From Flavobacteriales bacterium (GTDB taxonomy: Bacteria > Bacteroidota > Bacteroidia > CAIKAF01): DNA of 64,000 nucleotides. Below, piece after piece: positions 25,473-33,958 of the stretch. The DNA is taken from positions 1 to 64,000 of the forward strand of contig JAKRSD010000019.1 in assembly GCA_022402535.1 (NCBI GenBank), given 5' to 3'. A model generated the notes under the pieces. It ran no database searches, was not told the origin of the DNA, and saw only the letters and a list, made by a program, of their open reading frames with translations. The first letter of the stretch is position 1, and each line of letters opens with the position of its first letter. The translations under genes and the position numbers were made by a program.

Positions 25473-25991
25473 ATGGTACGTTTATTCATTTTTCTGTCGC
25501 TTTTATTATCGGGATGCATGGAGTTGATTCATGCACAAAATCCCTTTAACCGCTACGTGGCATTTGATCCGCCCGCCCGTAAAAGAGTGTATTACGGAAT
25601 CGGGGATGAAATTCTTATTAAACTGGATGATGATAAACATTTTACGCCATGGGTAATAACGGCCGTAACAGATAGCGGTTTTGTGGTGGAGGGTAAACAT
25701 TTTGTCCATCCCGAACGGGTTTCGGCAATTAAAATGTATCCCAAACGAAGACTTGTAGGCTTAAAGCGGATTTTGATTTATGGAGGAGCCGCCCTCCCGG
25801 TGCTCATGCTTACCAATTATGCCCTGAACCCTTCGCAGTCGCAGATTTTTATTCCAACGGTAGCGGGTGTTTCGGGCGGAATGATTTTTACCTGGTTGAT
25901 TCTAAAATCGTTTGATTGGGGTGGTATGCGCTATAAAGTGAATCAAAACCGTCCGTTGAAAATGTTGATATTGGATATGAAGGCTCCCTGA
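25473..25991 (+). CDS. Uncharacterised lipoprotein with membrane segments
   Basis: A 172-residue protein starting at ATG 25473, two bases after the yggS stop. The N-terminus MVRLFIFLSLLLSGC contains a lipobox (LLSGC), though the following QAQ-like sequence (LIHAQNPFN) would also allow ordinary signal cleavage. A small beta domain follows (YYGIGDEILIKLDDDKHFTP, WVITAVTDSGFVVEGKHF). Two hydrophobic segments at about 97-112 and 125-145 (ILIYGGAALPVLMLTNY, IFIPTVAGVSGGMIFTWLIL) suggest membrane anchoring. The family is not recognised. Similar proteins are common beside unrelated genes in Bacteroidota. Confidence 0.7.
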   Translation: MVRLFIFLSLLLSGCMELIHAQNPFNRYVAFDPPARKRVYYGIGDEILIKLDDDKHFTPWVITAVTDSGFVVEGKHFVHPERVSAIKMYPKRRLVGLKRILIYGGAALPVLMLTNYALNPSQSQIFIPTVAGVSGGMIFTWLILKSFDWGGMRYKVNQNRPLKMLILDMKAP

Positions 25992-26050
25992 TTCTTTAAG
26001 GTTTTTATATTCTTTTCCTTTCTATATTTACACTGTAAAGTAATTACACC

Positions 26051-26875
26051 ATGAAAAATGCATCCCTCTTAGTTCCTTATGATTTATCCGCTGCCGGCGA
26101 TAAAGCCATTGTTTACGCCGGTTTTCTTGCATCCAATCTGGGTTGGGAAATTGAAATATTTCATCTGGATGATGAAGCCGACACCCGTGCGGTTGAAATC
26201 AGCGGACAGATTTCAGAAAGAACCAAAGAGCTTCTTTCGTTATATAATTCTCCATTTCTGGTGCAGGTTCAGCATGGTTCCATTTTTTCGGATATTGCTC
26301 GCAAAGCAGATGAGGTTCAAGTAGCCATGGCAGTTATGGGAACGCATGGCGCGCGCGGTCTGCGTCAGAAATGGTTTGGTGCCGATATATTGAAAATTGT
26401 AAAAGAAATGCCTGTCCCTGTGCTGGTGGTACAGGAAGATACAGTTCTTCCTCAAGGCAATTCAATCCGTAAAATATTATTTCCGGTGGGGGGGCATGCT
26501 GCGTTTCAGAAATGTGCGGAAGCCGTATGTTTCATTGCTAAACAATTTCAAGCGGAAGTAATTCTGTATTCGATCGAACGGCCCGGATTTCCCTATTCGG
26601 ACACGATGAAACATAATATTGAGCAGGCTCTCAATCTGTTCGCAAAGGAAGGGGTAACCTGTAACCGGGTTAAAGAGGAAGTTTCGGTGATTTCAATAGG
26701 ATTTGCAAAACAAACGCTGGATTTTGCTAAAGCAAACCATGTAGATATGATTGCCGTGGTGTCTGAATCAACGCAGGAGAACTATTATTTCGCCCCCATT
26801 GATAAAGAAAACCTGTTGACCAATCCTTTTAATATTCCCGTGCTTTGCACCAGTTCGGGCGAAAAAGAAATATAA
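26051..26875 (+). CDS. Tandem universal stress protein (UspA)
   Basis: A 274-residue cytosolic protein with two Usp domains: about 1-137 (LLVPYDLSAAGDKAIVYAG, VAMAVMGTHGARGLRQKWFG, EMPVPVLVVQEDT) and about 145-274 (IRKILFPVGGHAAFQKCAEA, HVDMIAVVSESTQENYYF, NIPVLCTSSG). The first domain keeps a G-T-H-G-x-R-G loop like the G-2x-G-9x-G ATP-binding type. The second is degenerate. Such proteins respond to starvation and stress, with details unknown here. Confidence 0.88.
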   Translation: MKNASLLVPYDLSAAGDKAIVYAGFLASNLGWEIEIFHLDDEADTRAVEISGQISERTKELLSLYNSPFLVQVQHGSIFSDIARKADEVQVAMAVMGTHGARGLRQKWFGADILKIVKEMPVPVLVVQEDTVLPQGNSIRKILFPVGGHAAFQKCAEAVCFIAKQFQAEVILYSIERPGFPYSDTMKHNIEQALNLFAKEGVTCNRVKEEVSVISIGFAKQTLDFAKANHVDMIAVVSESTQENYYFAPIDKENLLTNPFNIPVLCTSSGEKEI

Positions 26876-26882
26876 CAGCTTT

Positions 26883-27830
26883 TTAGTTTTGATTTTTTAA
26901 AAACTGCAAAACAGGCTGGAGGCTCAGTTCGGGTATTTCTTCCATGGGAACGTGCCCGGCATTTTCAAATACAACCAGTTCCGAGTTTTTTATCATAGCA
27001 TGAAGTTCCTCACCCGTGGAAACCGGAATCCACCGGTCCTGTTTGCCCCATAAAATCAGCGTCGGACAATTAATCCCCGATATTTCAGCACCATTGTCTT
27101 TTCCTGTTTGCGAAAGCCTTTTGATGGTCGCCTCACGATTTCCTTCCCTGCGCATCAGGTGGTAATAGCGCATCGTAAGTTCCTGCGTGATTTTATTCTC
27201 GTCATAAAATACCTGCTCCATATTCATTCTGAAAAAGAACCGTGGAGTAAACCGCGTAAACAGCTTTGCCATGGCTTTATTTTCCAGCATTTTGAAAATA
27301 AACGGTTTTTCATCCCTTGAAAAACGTTTAGCTCCCACGGCATCTATTAATATCATGCCGCGAATGCGGGAAGGTTGCTGAATGGCCATTTTCCAGCAGA
27401 CGCCTCCCCCCATGGAGTTTCCGGCAACGTAAAAGGAATCGAGTTTAAGGGTATCCGCCAGCGCAAACAACAGGTCCGCATAATCATCCATTGTATATTT
27501 ATTAGCAACAGAAGGTCCCGTAAGCCCATGTCCGGGAAGATCCATTGATATGGTTCGGTATGATTTACTTAGCTGGTTTTCCCAATCCTGCCAGGTATGC
27601 AGCGAACTGAAGCTGCCATGTATAAGCATAATCGGGGTTCCGTTTCCCCGGATTCGCACATGCAGTTTTTCATTTTGAACTTCAATATATTCAGACTCCG
27701 GCGTCAGGTATTTTTGTTCAATATCCGAAATGTTCATTTCGGGCGTATAAAGAGCGGCAATCCCCGAACCCAAAATCACAAATAAGACTAAAAAAATCCA
27801 GTGTTTTCTTTGCAATCTTCTCATGAGCAT
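26883..27830 (-). CDS. Membrane-anchored alpha/beta hydrolase
   Basis: A protein of 315 residues from ATG 27830 (ATG 27824 is also possible). An upstream in-frame extension would run into the divergent kinase gene and is rejected. A single N-terminal helix (WIFLVLFVILGSGIAALY) anchors the protein. The catalytic domain has the oxyanion segment IMLIHGSFSSLHTW, the nucleophile elbow AGNSMGGGVCW, the acid in CPTLILWGKQDRWIP and the histidine in FENAGHVPMEE. The substrate is unknown. It converges with the UspA gene after only 7 bases. Confidence 0.88.
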   Translation of the reverse strand: MLMRRLQRKHWIFLVLFVILGSGIAALYTPEMNISDIEQKYLTPESEYIEVQNEKLHVRIRGNGTPIMLIHGSFSSLHTWQDWENQLSKSYRTISMDLPGHGLTGPSVANKYTMDDYADLLFALADTLKLDSFYVAGNSMGGGVCWKMAIQQPSRIRGMILIDAVGAKRFSRDEKPFIFKMLENKAMAKLFTRFTPRFFFRMNMEQVFYDENKITQELTMRYYHLMRREGNREATIKRLSQTGKDNGAEISGINCPTLILWGKQDRWIPVSTGEELHAMIKNSELVVFENAGHVPMEEIPELSLQPVLQFLKNQN

Positions 27831-27933
27831 ATTCTGATTTAGTTGTATGGGTATGCAAGTTGGAAAATATTTCTGTAAAAACGATTTAAAGTGAAAAGGT
27901 TTATTAATTTTAAGCGGCTCTAATTTTTTTATC

Positions 27934-29913
27934 ATGGGTTTTCGTACGATACGTATTTTTTCGGCGATGGGCATTGCCTGTATGCTGTTTTTATATTTAG
28001 ATGCGAAGGCTCAATATTCCATAGAGCAGCTTCAGTCTTTCTTAAAAAAGCCGATTACAGACAGCACCCGGGTCGAAATTTTAAATGAACTGAGTTGGGA
28101 ATATCTGGTTATTTCGCCCGAGGAAGCCTTTAACTATGCCGAACAGGCAGAAAAGATTTCAAAAAATATTGGGTTTGTTCAGGGAGAAGCTACCTCCTAC
28201 AACCGCAAAGCGGTGGCTCTCGAACTTTTTGGAAGATATTCGGAAGCTATATCTTTTTACGAGAAAGCATTTGACCTGAGATTCAGTATGGCTGATACGA
28301 TTGGTGCAGCTAATGTTTTACTCAATATCGGGGCTGCCTATTTTACACAGGGATATTTTGAACCGGCCCTGAAATATTATCTGCAATGTGTGCGTCTGAA
28401 AGAGATTTCTTCTCAAAAAAGCGATAACACCATGGCCAAGGCATACAATAACATTGGTCTTGTATATAGGGCTAAAAGAGAAAACCGGGAAGCCGTTTCG
28501 TGGTATAAACGATCATTACGAATCAAACAGAAAATTAATGATGTGGTCGGTGTTTCTAACACCATGATTAATATTTCTCTTGCCTTTCAAAATTTGAATT
28601 TGCCCGACAGTGCATTGTTATACACCGACAGTGCTTTTGCTATCGTGAAAGAAAATGGATTGGAAAAACAGATTGCGGGTATATTGGTAAATAAAGCCGC
28701 CTTTCTAAAAGATCAAAAAAAATATGAGGCTTCTGAGGCATTGCTCGCAGATGCCTTTGAATGGCTAAAAATATACCCTGATGAGCAGGTGATGATTTAT
28801 GCCTTGAAACAACAGGCTGAAAATTGGACTCGCGAAGAAAAATACTCAAGGGCAGTTGAAAATTTAAAACAGGCCATAGAAATCAGCTCCCGCTTAAATC
28901 TGCGCGAAATTTTGCAGGCTTCTTATGAGGAGTTGGCCGCGGTATATGAACAAAGCGGTGACCTAAAAAAAGCGCTTCAGACTTATAGGCTATCTTCTCA
29001 GCTTAAGGACAGTCTGTTTAACTCAGAAAGCGAGCGATCTTTAAATGAGTTACAGACCATCTATGCCACGTCTAAAAAAGAAGAAAGTATAGCCCGCCTT
29101 AATGATGAAAATAAAAATAAAGATCTGCTTATCCGCCAAAGCCGGGAGCGCAACTTCTTTCTTTTTATAATCACGTTTATTACGTTTTTAGCGTTGCTGG
29201 CACTGCTTTATTCGCTCAGGACCAATAAGAAATACAATAAGCGGCTCGAAGCGCAGAATAAAATTATTGAAGACGCTCTGGCTGAAAAGGAGCTGCTGCT
29301 CAAAGAAATTCATCATCGGGTAAAGAACAATCTACAGGTGATTTCAGGGTTGTTATATCTGCAATCGAAAAACATTTCGGATGAAAAAATTGCTGACGTG
29401 GTTAATGAAGGGCGTAACCGGGTAAAATCCATGGCACTTATTCATCAGAAAATGTATCAGCAGGATAACCTTACGGGGGTTAATATGACCGAATACATCA
29501 ATGAATTGGCCGGAAATGTGGTCAGTTCGCATCAGACCGGAGTACAAAATATTGAACTTATTGTCGATTCGGATCCCCTATTTTTAGATGTGGACACGGC
29601 AATTCCGTTAGGGTTAATTATCAATGAGCTGTTAACCAATGCAACCAAATATGCCTTTAAGCTGGCAGAGGTTGAAAAGCCCAAAATTTCAATACGGCTA
29701 AAGTTATTGGATAACCTGTTAAAGCTTTCCGTTTCAGATAACGGAAGTGGAATTTCAGATGCTGAAGCGGTTTTCAAGACTAATAATTCGTTTGGGTTGA
29801 AGCTTATTGACTCATTGGCCAAAAAACTGAGAGCTGAGCTTGGTATTCAAACGAATAACGGGACTATGGTAACATTAGACATTTATAAATTCAAACTGTC
29901 AAAAAATGGATAG
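27934..29913 (+). CDS. TPR sensor histidine kinase (HisKA_2 type)
   Basis: A 659-residue two-component sensor. The N-terminus is a signal/anchor (IFSAMGIACMLFLYLDAKA), followed by a periplasmic array of about seven tetratricopeptide repeats at about 45-360 (EAISFYEKAFDLRFSMADTI, AKAYNNIGLVYRAKRENREA). A membrane helix lies at about 410-428 (FFLFIITFITFLALLALLYS). The cytosolic part has a HisKA_2 dimerisation domain with LLLKEIHHRVKNNLQVISG (phospho-accepting His at 460 or 461) and a HATPase_c domain (IPLGLIINELLTNATKYAF, SVSDNGSGISD, SFGLKLIDSLAKKL). It overlaps its response regulator by eight bases. Confidence 0.93.
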   Translation: MGFRTIRIFSAMGIACMLFLYLDAKAQYSIEQLQSFLKKPITDSTRVEILNELSWEYLVISPEEAFNYAEQAEKISKNIGFVQGEATSYNRKAVALELFGRYSEAISFYEKAFDLRFSMADTIGAANVLLNIGAAYFTQGYFEPALKYYLQCVRLKEISSQKSDNTMAKAYNNIGLVYRAKRENREAVSWYKRSLRIKQKINDVVGVSNTMINISLAFQNLNLPDSALLYTDSAFAIVKENGLEKQIAGILVNKAAFLKDQKKYEASEALLADAFEWLKIYPDEQVMIYALKQQAENWTREEKYSRAVENLKQAIEISSRLNLREILQASYEELAAVYEQSGDLKKALQTYRLSSQLKDSLFNSESERSLNELQTIYATSKKEESIARLNDENKNKDLLIRQSRERNFFLFIITFITFLALLALLYSLRTNKKYNKRLEAQNKIIEDALAEKELLLKEIHHRVKNNLQVISGLLYLQSKNISDEKIADVVNEGRNRVKSMALIHQKMYQQDNLTGVNMTEYINELAGNVVSSHQTGVQNIELIVDSDPLFLDVDTAIPLGLIINELLTNATKYAFKLAEVEKPKISIRLKLLDNLLKLSVSDNGSGISDAEAVFKTNNSFGLKLIDSLAKKLRAELGIQTNNGTMVTLDIYKFKLSKNG

Positions 29914-30625
29914 ACTCATGAGGATTTTGATTGTGGAAGACGATCCCATCATTTCATCAGAAATTGCCTCTATTTTGGAAGATGCAGGACACGAAGTGGC
30001 GGGGCAATGTTTTGCAGCCGAAGAAGCCATTCCTTTTTTTCACAAAGGGAATATAGACCTGGCCTTACTCGATATTCAGCTCGAAGGGGATTCCGACGGG
30101 GTTCAGTTAGCACATCTGATTAATGAAAAATTCAAGGTTCCTTTTATTTTTCTGACTTCCTACGCTGATGCCATTACATTGGAAAGAATAAAACAATGCA
30201 ATCCGGAGTCATATATTCATAAACCTTTTGATGAGGCAGTATTAAAAACCAATATCGAGTTAGCCTTATCAAGAAGAGGGAAATACCCGTCTGACCACCC
30301 CGAAAAAACAGATGAAAATGTCTTTTTTGTAAAAACCAAAAAAGGACTCAGTAAACTGATACCTGACCAAATAATCTATGCAGAGGCAGTTGACAGTTAT
30401 ACCTGTCTGTTTACCGAGAATGAGCGTGTGGTAATTTCGGAATCATTAAAGAACGTGGAAGAGAAGTTGGTTAATGCGGGATTTGTGAGAGTGCATCGTT
30501 CATTTCTGATTAATTTCAGTCATATAACTTCAATAGTGGATGGGTATGTTTTGCTCGGAAAAGAAAAAGTACCCATCGGAAGGGCTTACAAAGACGACCT
30601 TTTTAGTTTAATAAAAACACTCTGA
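29906..30625 (+). CDS. LytTR-family response regulator
   Basis: A 239-residue regulator. The receiver domain (about 1-120) has the acidic pair in ILIVEDDPIISSEIASILED, phospho-acceptor Asp56 in LALLDIQLEG, Thr/Ser and Lys in FLTSYADAITL and YIHKPFDEAV. The LytTR DNA-binding domain (about 135-235) shows IIYAEAVDSYTCLFTENERV and GFVRVHRSFLINFSHITSI. It is the evident partner of the kinase encoded just upstream. A second ATG at 29918 could also be the start. The target genes are not visible in this window. Confidence 0.93.
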   Translation: MDRLMRILIVEDDPIISSEIASILEDAGHEVAGQCFAAEEAIPFFHKGNIDLALLDIQLEGDSDGVQLAHLINEKFKVPFIFLTSYADAITLERIKQCNPESYIHKPFDEAVLKTNIELALSRRGKYPSDHPEKTDENVFFVKTKKGLSKLIPDQIIYAEAVDSYTCLFTENERVVISESLKNVEEKLVNAGFVRVHRSFLINFSHITSIVDGYVLLGKEKVPIGRAYKDDLFSLIKTL

Positions 30626-30844
30626 TTCCTTGTTTTTAGAGTACCCCAAATTTTCAAGGGTGTTTTAGTGTCGTTTAATGGCAATTTTTTGCTGTTTGCT
30701 GATTTGGGCTTGCCCTAAGGCTGAATAAGTAAGACATTTACATCCGATAAGTGAGTTGTTAGAATTGTTTACTTGTTAAATCAACTCTTGTCTCTCTATC
30801 CTCTTCATCATCAGCCCTAAGGATTTTTTGGTCCTTAAAAAATT

Positions 30845-30870
30845 GCCGGTCACCCCTGACCGGCATTTTC
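30845..30870. terminator. Bidirectional terminator-like hairpin
   Basis: A perfect 8-bp GC-rich stem (30845-30852 with 30857-30864) and CCCC loop. On the plus strand it is followed by ATTTTCTTTT, on the minus strand by AATTTTTT. Confidence 0.65.
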
Positions 30871-30910
30871 TTTTGTATATGTTTCCTGTAATTATTTAAG
30901 ATAGAATGCA

Positions 30911-30945
30911 AAAAAAGATTCCACTTTGACGTAATCTTTTTTTTT
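30911..30945 (+). terminator. AT-rich terminator-like hairpin
   Basis: A ten-base A-rich arm (30911-30920) pairs with 30933-30942 and runs into further T. The stem is weak, so function is uncertain. Confidence 0.4.
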
Positions 30946-31063
30946 GGAGGTGGGGGAACAACTGAATTGTTTTGTGATCTTGTATGAATAAGGTCAAAAA
31001 TCACATGCCACGCTTTGAGTAAGCTTTATATTTTCTTCCCCTCGGATGCATGCTGCTTCTCGG

Positions 31064-31101
31064 GAAGAAAATAAAAACGCCTCCACCAAAGGTGAAGGCG
31101 T
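31064..31101 (-). terminator. Terminator of tRNA-Val
   Basis: On the minus strand an 11-bp stem (plus 31077-31087 with 31091-31101, one G-U pair) is followed by TTTTTATTTTC. It begins 13 bases past the tRNA 3' end. Confidence 0.88.
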
Positions 31102-31113
31102 GTGTTTCACTTG

Positions 31114-31188
31114 TGGGAGCAACAGGATTCGAACCTGTGACCCTCTGCTTGTAAGGCAGATGCTCTGAACCAGCTGAGCTATGCTCCC
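31114..31188 (-). tRNA. tRNA-Val (anticodon TAC)
   Basis: The minus strand folds as a cloverleaf: acceptor GGGAGCA/TGCTCCC, D arm GCTC/GAGC, anticodon stem TCTGC/GCAGA with loop CTTACAA giving TAC, and T arm ACAGG-TTCGAAT-CCTGT. CCA is not encoded. Confidence 0.97.
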
Positions 31189-31214
31189 TCTTTCGGTGAA
31201 CAGAAAGAATCCAT

Positions 31215-31244
31215 TGGTGATAGAGTGTCTTTCTGGTGATAGAG
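31215..31244 (-). repeat. Two 11-bp direct repeats in the tRNA-Val leader
   Basis: TGGTGATAGAG occurs at 31215-31225 and 31234-31244 (period 19), between the promoter and the tRNA 5' end. Confidence 0.7.
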
Positions 31245-31263
31245 ACCCGTTTGAAACGGAGTG

Positions 31264-31298
31264 CAAATGTATGGACTGTTTTTTATTCACCAAAAAAA
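31264..31298 (-). promoter_or_regulatory. Promoter of tRNA-Val: TTTTTTTG-N19-TACATTTG
   Basis: On the minus strand the -7 TACATTTG (plus 31264-31271) and a T-rich -33 ending in TTG (plus 31291-31298) are 19 bases apart. This predicts a leader of about 70 bases before the tRNA. Confidence 0.75.
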
Positions 31299-31415
31299 AT
31301 GAATAAAAAAAATAAAGCTAGAGTGTAACTGCCAGCAAATCAGGTATAAAAAAGACTAAATTGAGTACTTGGACATCGAAATTAACACCCTAAACAACTT
31401 GATTTGAAGTACATT

Positions 31416-31448
31416 TTTGAAAGTGTCATGTAAATTACGTTACCTTTG
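31416..31448 (+). promoter_or_regulatory. Promoter of fni: TTTG-N21-TACCTTTG
   Basis: The -33 TTTG at 31416-31419 and -7 TACCTTTG at 31441-31448 are separated by 21 bases. The ATG follows after only four bases. Confidence 0.75.
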
Positions 31449-31452
31449 CGCC

Positions 31453-32502
31453 ATGGTCACATTGATAGCCTCCAATCAAGGACCCCATGCACAACCTTTG
31501 GAAGAGCGCAAATCTGCACATATCGATTTGGCGTTTGCATCGCAGACAGAACATGCCCAGGCAGATTCACGATTCTATTATGAACCCGCTTTGTCAGGGC
31601 ATCCCCGGTCAGAATTAGCTCCACTATCTTTTCTGAAAAAAACATTCAGAACGCCAATCTGGGTATCCAGTATGACGGGCGGTACGGAAATGGCCAAAAT
31701 TATCAATCAAAATCTGGCTCGCGCCTGCGCCGAATTCGGCATGGGAATGGGCTTGGGCTCCTGCCGTCCCTTATTAGAAGGAAATGAACGCTTTGAGGAT
31801 TTTAATTTACGGCCCATCATCGGGAATGAACAACCTTTATATGCCAATTTGGGCGTAGCACAGCTCGAAGAACTTTTTGCTGCCAAACAAGGTCATCGAA
31901 TCATCGAACTCGTTGAGTCCATTCAGGCTGATGGATTAATCGTACACATCAACCCGTTACAAGAGTGGTTTCAGCCCGAAGGCGATCGATACTTTCGTTC
32001 TCCGGTGGACATCGTTTCCGAAGTGCTCGACACCGTTTCTTTTCCGGTAATTGTGAAAGAAGTGGGGCAGGGAATGGGGCCCGAAAGTATTCGTGCATTT
32101 CTCAAAATGCCCATAGCAGCGTTGGATTTTGGCGCTTTTGGAGGAACGAATTTTTCTAAATTGGAAATGCTCCGCGATAAAAACGGAAGAGCTACCCGCT
32201 TTGAGCCTCTGATAACAGTGGGGCACACGGCATATGAAATGGTGCAGTTTGTAAATGAAATATACAGACAGGAGGGAGACAAACTGGCCTGCAAAGAAAT
32301 TATCATTTCCGGGGGCGTCAATACTTTCTTAGATGGATATTACCTCACGGAGTCCTGTCATTTATCTGCTGTTTATGGCCAGGCATCGGCATTCTTAAAA
32401 CACGCTGCCGGTAATTACGAAGATTTGCGCATCTATGTTCAGTCTCAGATTGATGGACTGCGTGTGGCGAAAGCCATGCTGAAGGTCAGAAATAATCAAT
32501 AA
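31453..32502 (+). CDS. fni: Isopentenyl-diphosphate delta-isomerase type 2 (FMN-dependent)
   Basis: A protein of 349 residues from ATG 31453. It interconverts IPP and DMAPP using FMN and NAD(P)H in the TIM-barrel fold. Supporting motifs are ERKSAHIDLAF near the N-terminus, FRTPIWVSSMTGGTEMAKII, FGMGMGLGSCRPLL, the substrate segment QADGLIVHINPLQEWFQPEG, VIVKEVGQGM, ALDFGAFGGTNFSKLE and the FMN-phosphate site IISGGVNTFLDGYY. An in-frame TTG 12 codons upstream is part of the -33 box and so cannot be the start. mvaA and a GHMP kinase gene follow, giving a mevalonate pathway cluster. Confidence 0.95.
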   Translation: MVTLIASNQGPHAQPLEERKSAHIDLAFASQTEHAQADSRFYYEPALSGHPRSELAPLSFLKKTFRTPIWVSSMTGGTEMAKIINQNLARACAEFGMGMGLGSCRPLLEGNERFEDFNLRPIIGNEQPLYANLGVAQLEELFAAKQGHRIIELVESIQADGLIVHINPLQEWFQPEGDRYFRSPVDIVSEVLDTVSFPVIVKEVGQGMGPESIRAFLKMPIAALDFGAFGGTNFSKLEMLRDKNGRATRFEPLITVGHTAYEMVQFVNEIYRQEGDKLACKEIIISGGVNTFLDGYYLTESCHLSAVYGQASAFLKHAAGNYEDLRIYVQSQIDGLRVAKAMLKVRNNQ

Positions 32503-32579
32503 ATAATATATCAGAAAATCATTTTTAACGTTGAGTTGTTTCTTTCAGAAAGAGGCAATTTCACTCAAAAACAAATCAC

Positions 32580-33950
32580 ATGAGCGAGAAAAAAACAATC
32601 GGTTTTTCTAAACTTTCAAAAATTGAAAAACTAAAAACCGTAGCCGAAAAATTTGCCGATTCTCAGGCGGTAGAGGCTGAATTTGTATCTTATTGGCATG
32701 CCGATCCAAACAAACAAAAAGTATTTGATGAGTTTTCTGAAAATACCATCACCAACTTTTATTTTCCTTACGGAGTAGTGCCCAATTTTATGTTGAATGG
32801 GCGTGAGTTTATGATTCCTATGGTAATAGAAGAAAGTTCGGTAGTGGCTGCTGCTTCTAAAAGTGCAAAATTTTGGGCCGATAAAGGCGGTTTCCGTGCC
32901 GAAGTGATTTCAACCGAAAAAATCGGACAGGTACATTTTATTTGGGAAGGCGATAAAAACAAGCTGTTCAACGCATTCCCTTCCCTGAAAAACGAACTGA
33001 TTTCCCAAACCAAACATATTACCGCCAACATGGAAAAACGGGGTGGCGGGATTTTGGATATTGAACTGGTGGACATGACCGAGTTTGAACCCGGATATTA
33101 CCAACTCAAAGCTTCGTTTGAAACCTGTGATTCCATGGGGGCCAATTTCATCAATTCCTGTCTGGAAGATTTTGGTTCCATTCTGAAAGATTTCATACAG
33201 GAAAATCCCGGGTTCACGGAGTCCGAAAAGCAGGTAACCGTGATTATGGCCATTTTATCTAACTACACCCCGCGTTGTCTGGTAAAAACTTGGGTAGAAT
33301 GCGATATCCAAGATTTAGGTCAGGTGGAAGAAGGAATGACTCCCGAAGTGTTTGCCGAAAAATTTGCCAAAGCCGTAAAAGTAGCTCAGGTGGATACCTT
33401 TCGTGCCACTACGCACAACAAAGGAATTTACAACGGAATTGATGCCATTGTATTGGCTACGGGGAATGACTTCAGGGCTGTGGAAGCCTGCGGACACGCC
33501 TATGCCGCACGTAATGGAAAATATTCGAGCCTGAGCGAAATTGAACTGAAAGACGGAAAATTCAAATACAGAATCACGGTACCTATGGCTATGGGTGTTG
33601 TTGGCGGACTTACTGCGTTACATCCCCTGGCGAAACGCTCTATTGAATTATTGGGTAATCCATCAGCATCTGAACTGATGATGATTGCTGCGGCAGTAGG
33701 ACTGGCCAACAATTTTGGGGCGTTGAAATCGCTTACCACCACAGGTATTCAAAAAGGCCACATGAAAATGCACCTGCTGAATATTCTGAATCACTTTGAA
33801 GCCAGTGAACAGGAAAAAGAAGCGGCGGTGGAATATTTTAAAACCCATAAAGTATCCTTCAATTCGGTAAGAAGTTTCTTAATCGCCTATCGCGAAGAGC
33901 TGATTAAAACCGGTGCCAAAAAGGCTCATGAAGTAAAAGTGAATATTTAA
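32580..33950 (+). CDS. mvaA: Hydroxymethylglutaryl-CoA reductase, class II
   Basis: A 456-residue enzyme of mevalonate metabolism. Class II features are the catalytic Glu in MVIEESSVVAAAS, GANFINSCLEDF near the dimer interface, the Lys/Asp catalytic stretch THNKGIYNGIDAIVLATGND followed by FRAVEACGHAYAARNGKYSS, and GVVGGLTALHPLAKRSIEL. Although such enzymes are often labelled degradative, its place between fni and a GHMP kinase points to the biosynthetic direction (HMG-CoA to mevalonate). A long terminator hairpin follows. Confidence 0.95.
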   Translation: MSEKKTIGFSKLSKIEKLKTVAEKFADSQAVEAEFVSYWHADPNKQKVFDEFSENTITNFYFPYGVVPNFMLNGREFMIPMVIEESSVVAAASKSAKFWADKGGFRAEVISTEKIGQVHFIWEGDKNKLFNAFPSLKNELISQTKHITANMEKRGGGILDIELVDMTEFEPGYYQLKASFETCDSMGANFINSCLEDFGSILKDFIQENPGFTESEKQVTVIMAILSNYTPRCLVKTWVECDIQDLGQVEEGMTPEVFAEKFAKAVKVAQVDTFRATTHNKGIYNGIDAIVLATGNDFRAVEACGHAYAARNGKYSSLSEIELKDGKFKYRITVPMAMGVVGGLTALHPLAKRSIELLGNPSASELMMIAAAVGLANNFGALKSLTTTGIQKGHMKMHLLNILNHFEASEQEKEAAVEYFKTHKVSFNSVRSFLIAYREELIKTGAKKAHEVKVNI

Positions 33951-33958
33951 TATACTTG

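Larger units (their letters stand above)
30626..31063. other. Gene-free, hairpin-rich spacer
   Basis: No convincing coding frame lies between the LytTR gene and the tRNA-Val terminator. Visible structures are inverted repeats at 30753-30787 (GAGTTG/CAACTC), 30818-30837 (TAAGGA/TCCTTA) and 30845-30864 (8 bp), and an AT-rich one at 30911-30942. A small RNA is possible, but no TAnnTTTG promoter was found in front of these hairpins. Confidence 0.6.

Noticed and set aside
30759..31004. 81-codon minus-strand frame
   Set aside because: It spans several hairpins and homopolymer runs and has no protein-like pattern.
31215..31244. Tet-operator-like half sites (GTGATAGAG)
   Set aside because: They are direct, not inverted, and no tetR-type gene is nearby; the likeness is probably chance.
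30994..31293. 99-codon minus-strand frame
   Set aside because: It is a read-through of tRNA-Val and its promoter; the peptide GSIAQLVQSICLTSRGSQV is a typical tRNA-derived artefact.
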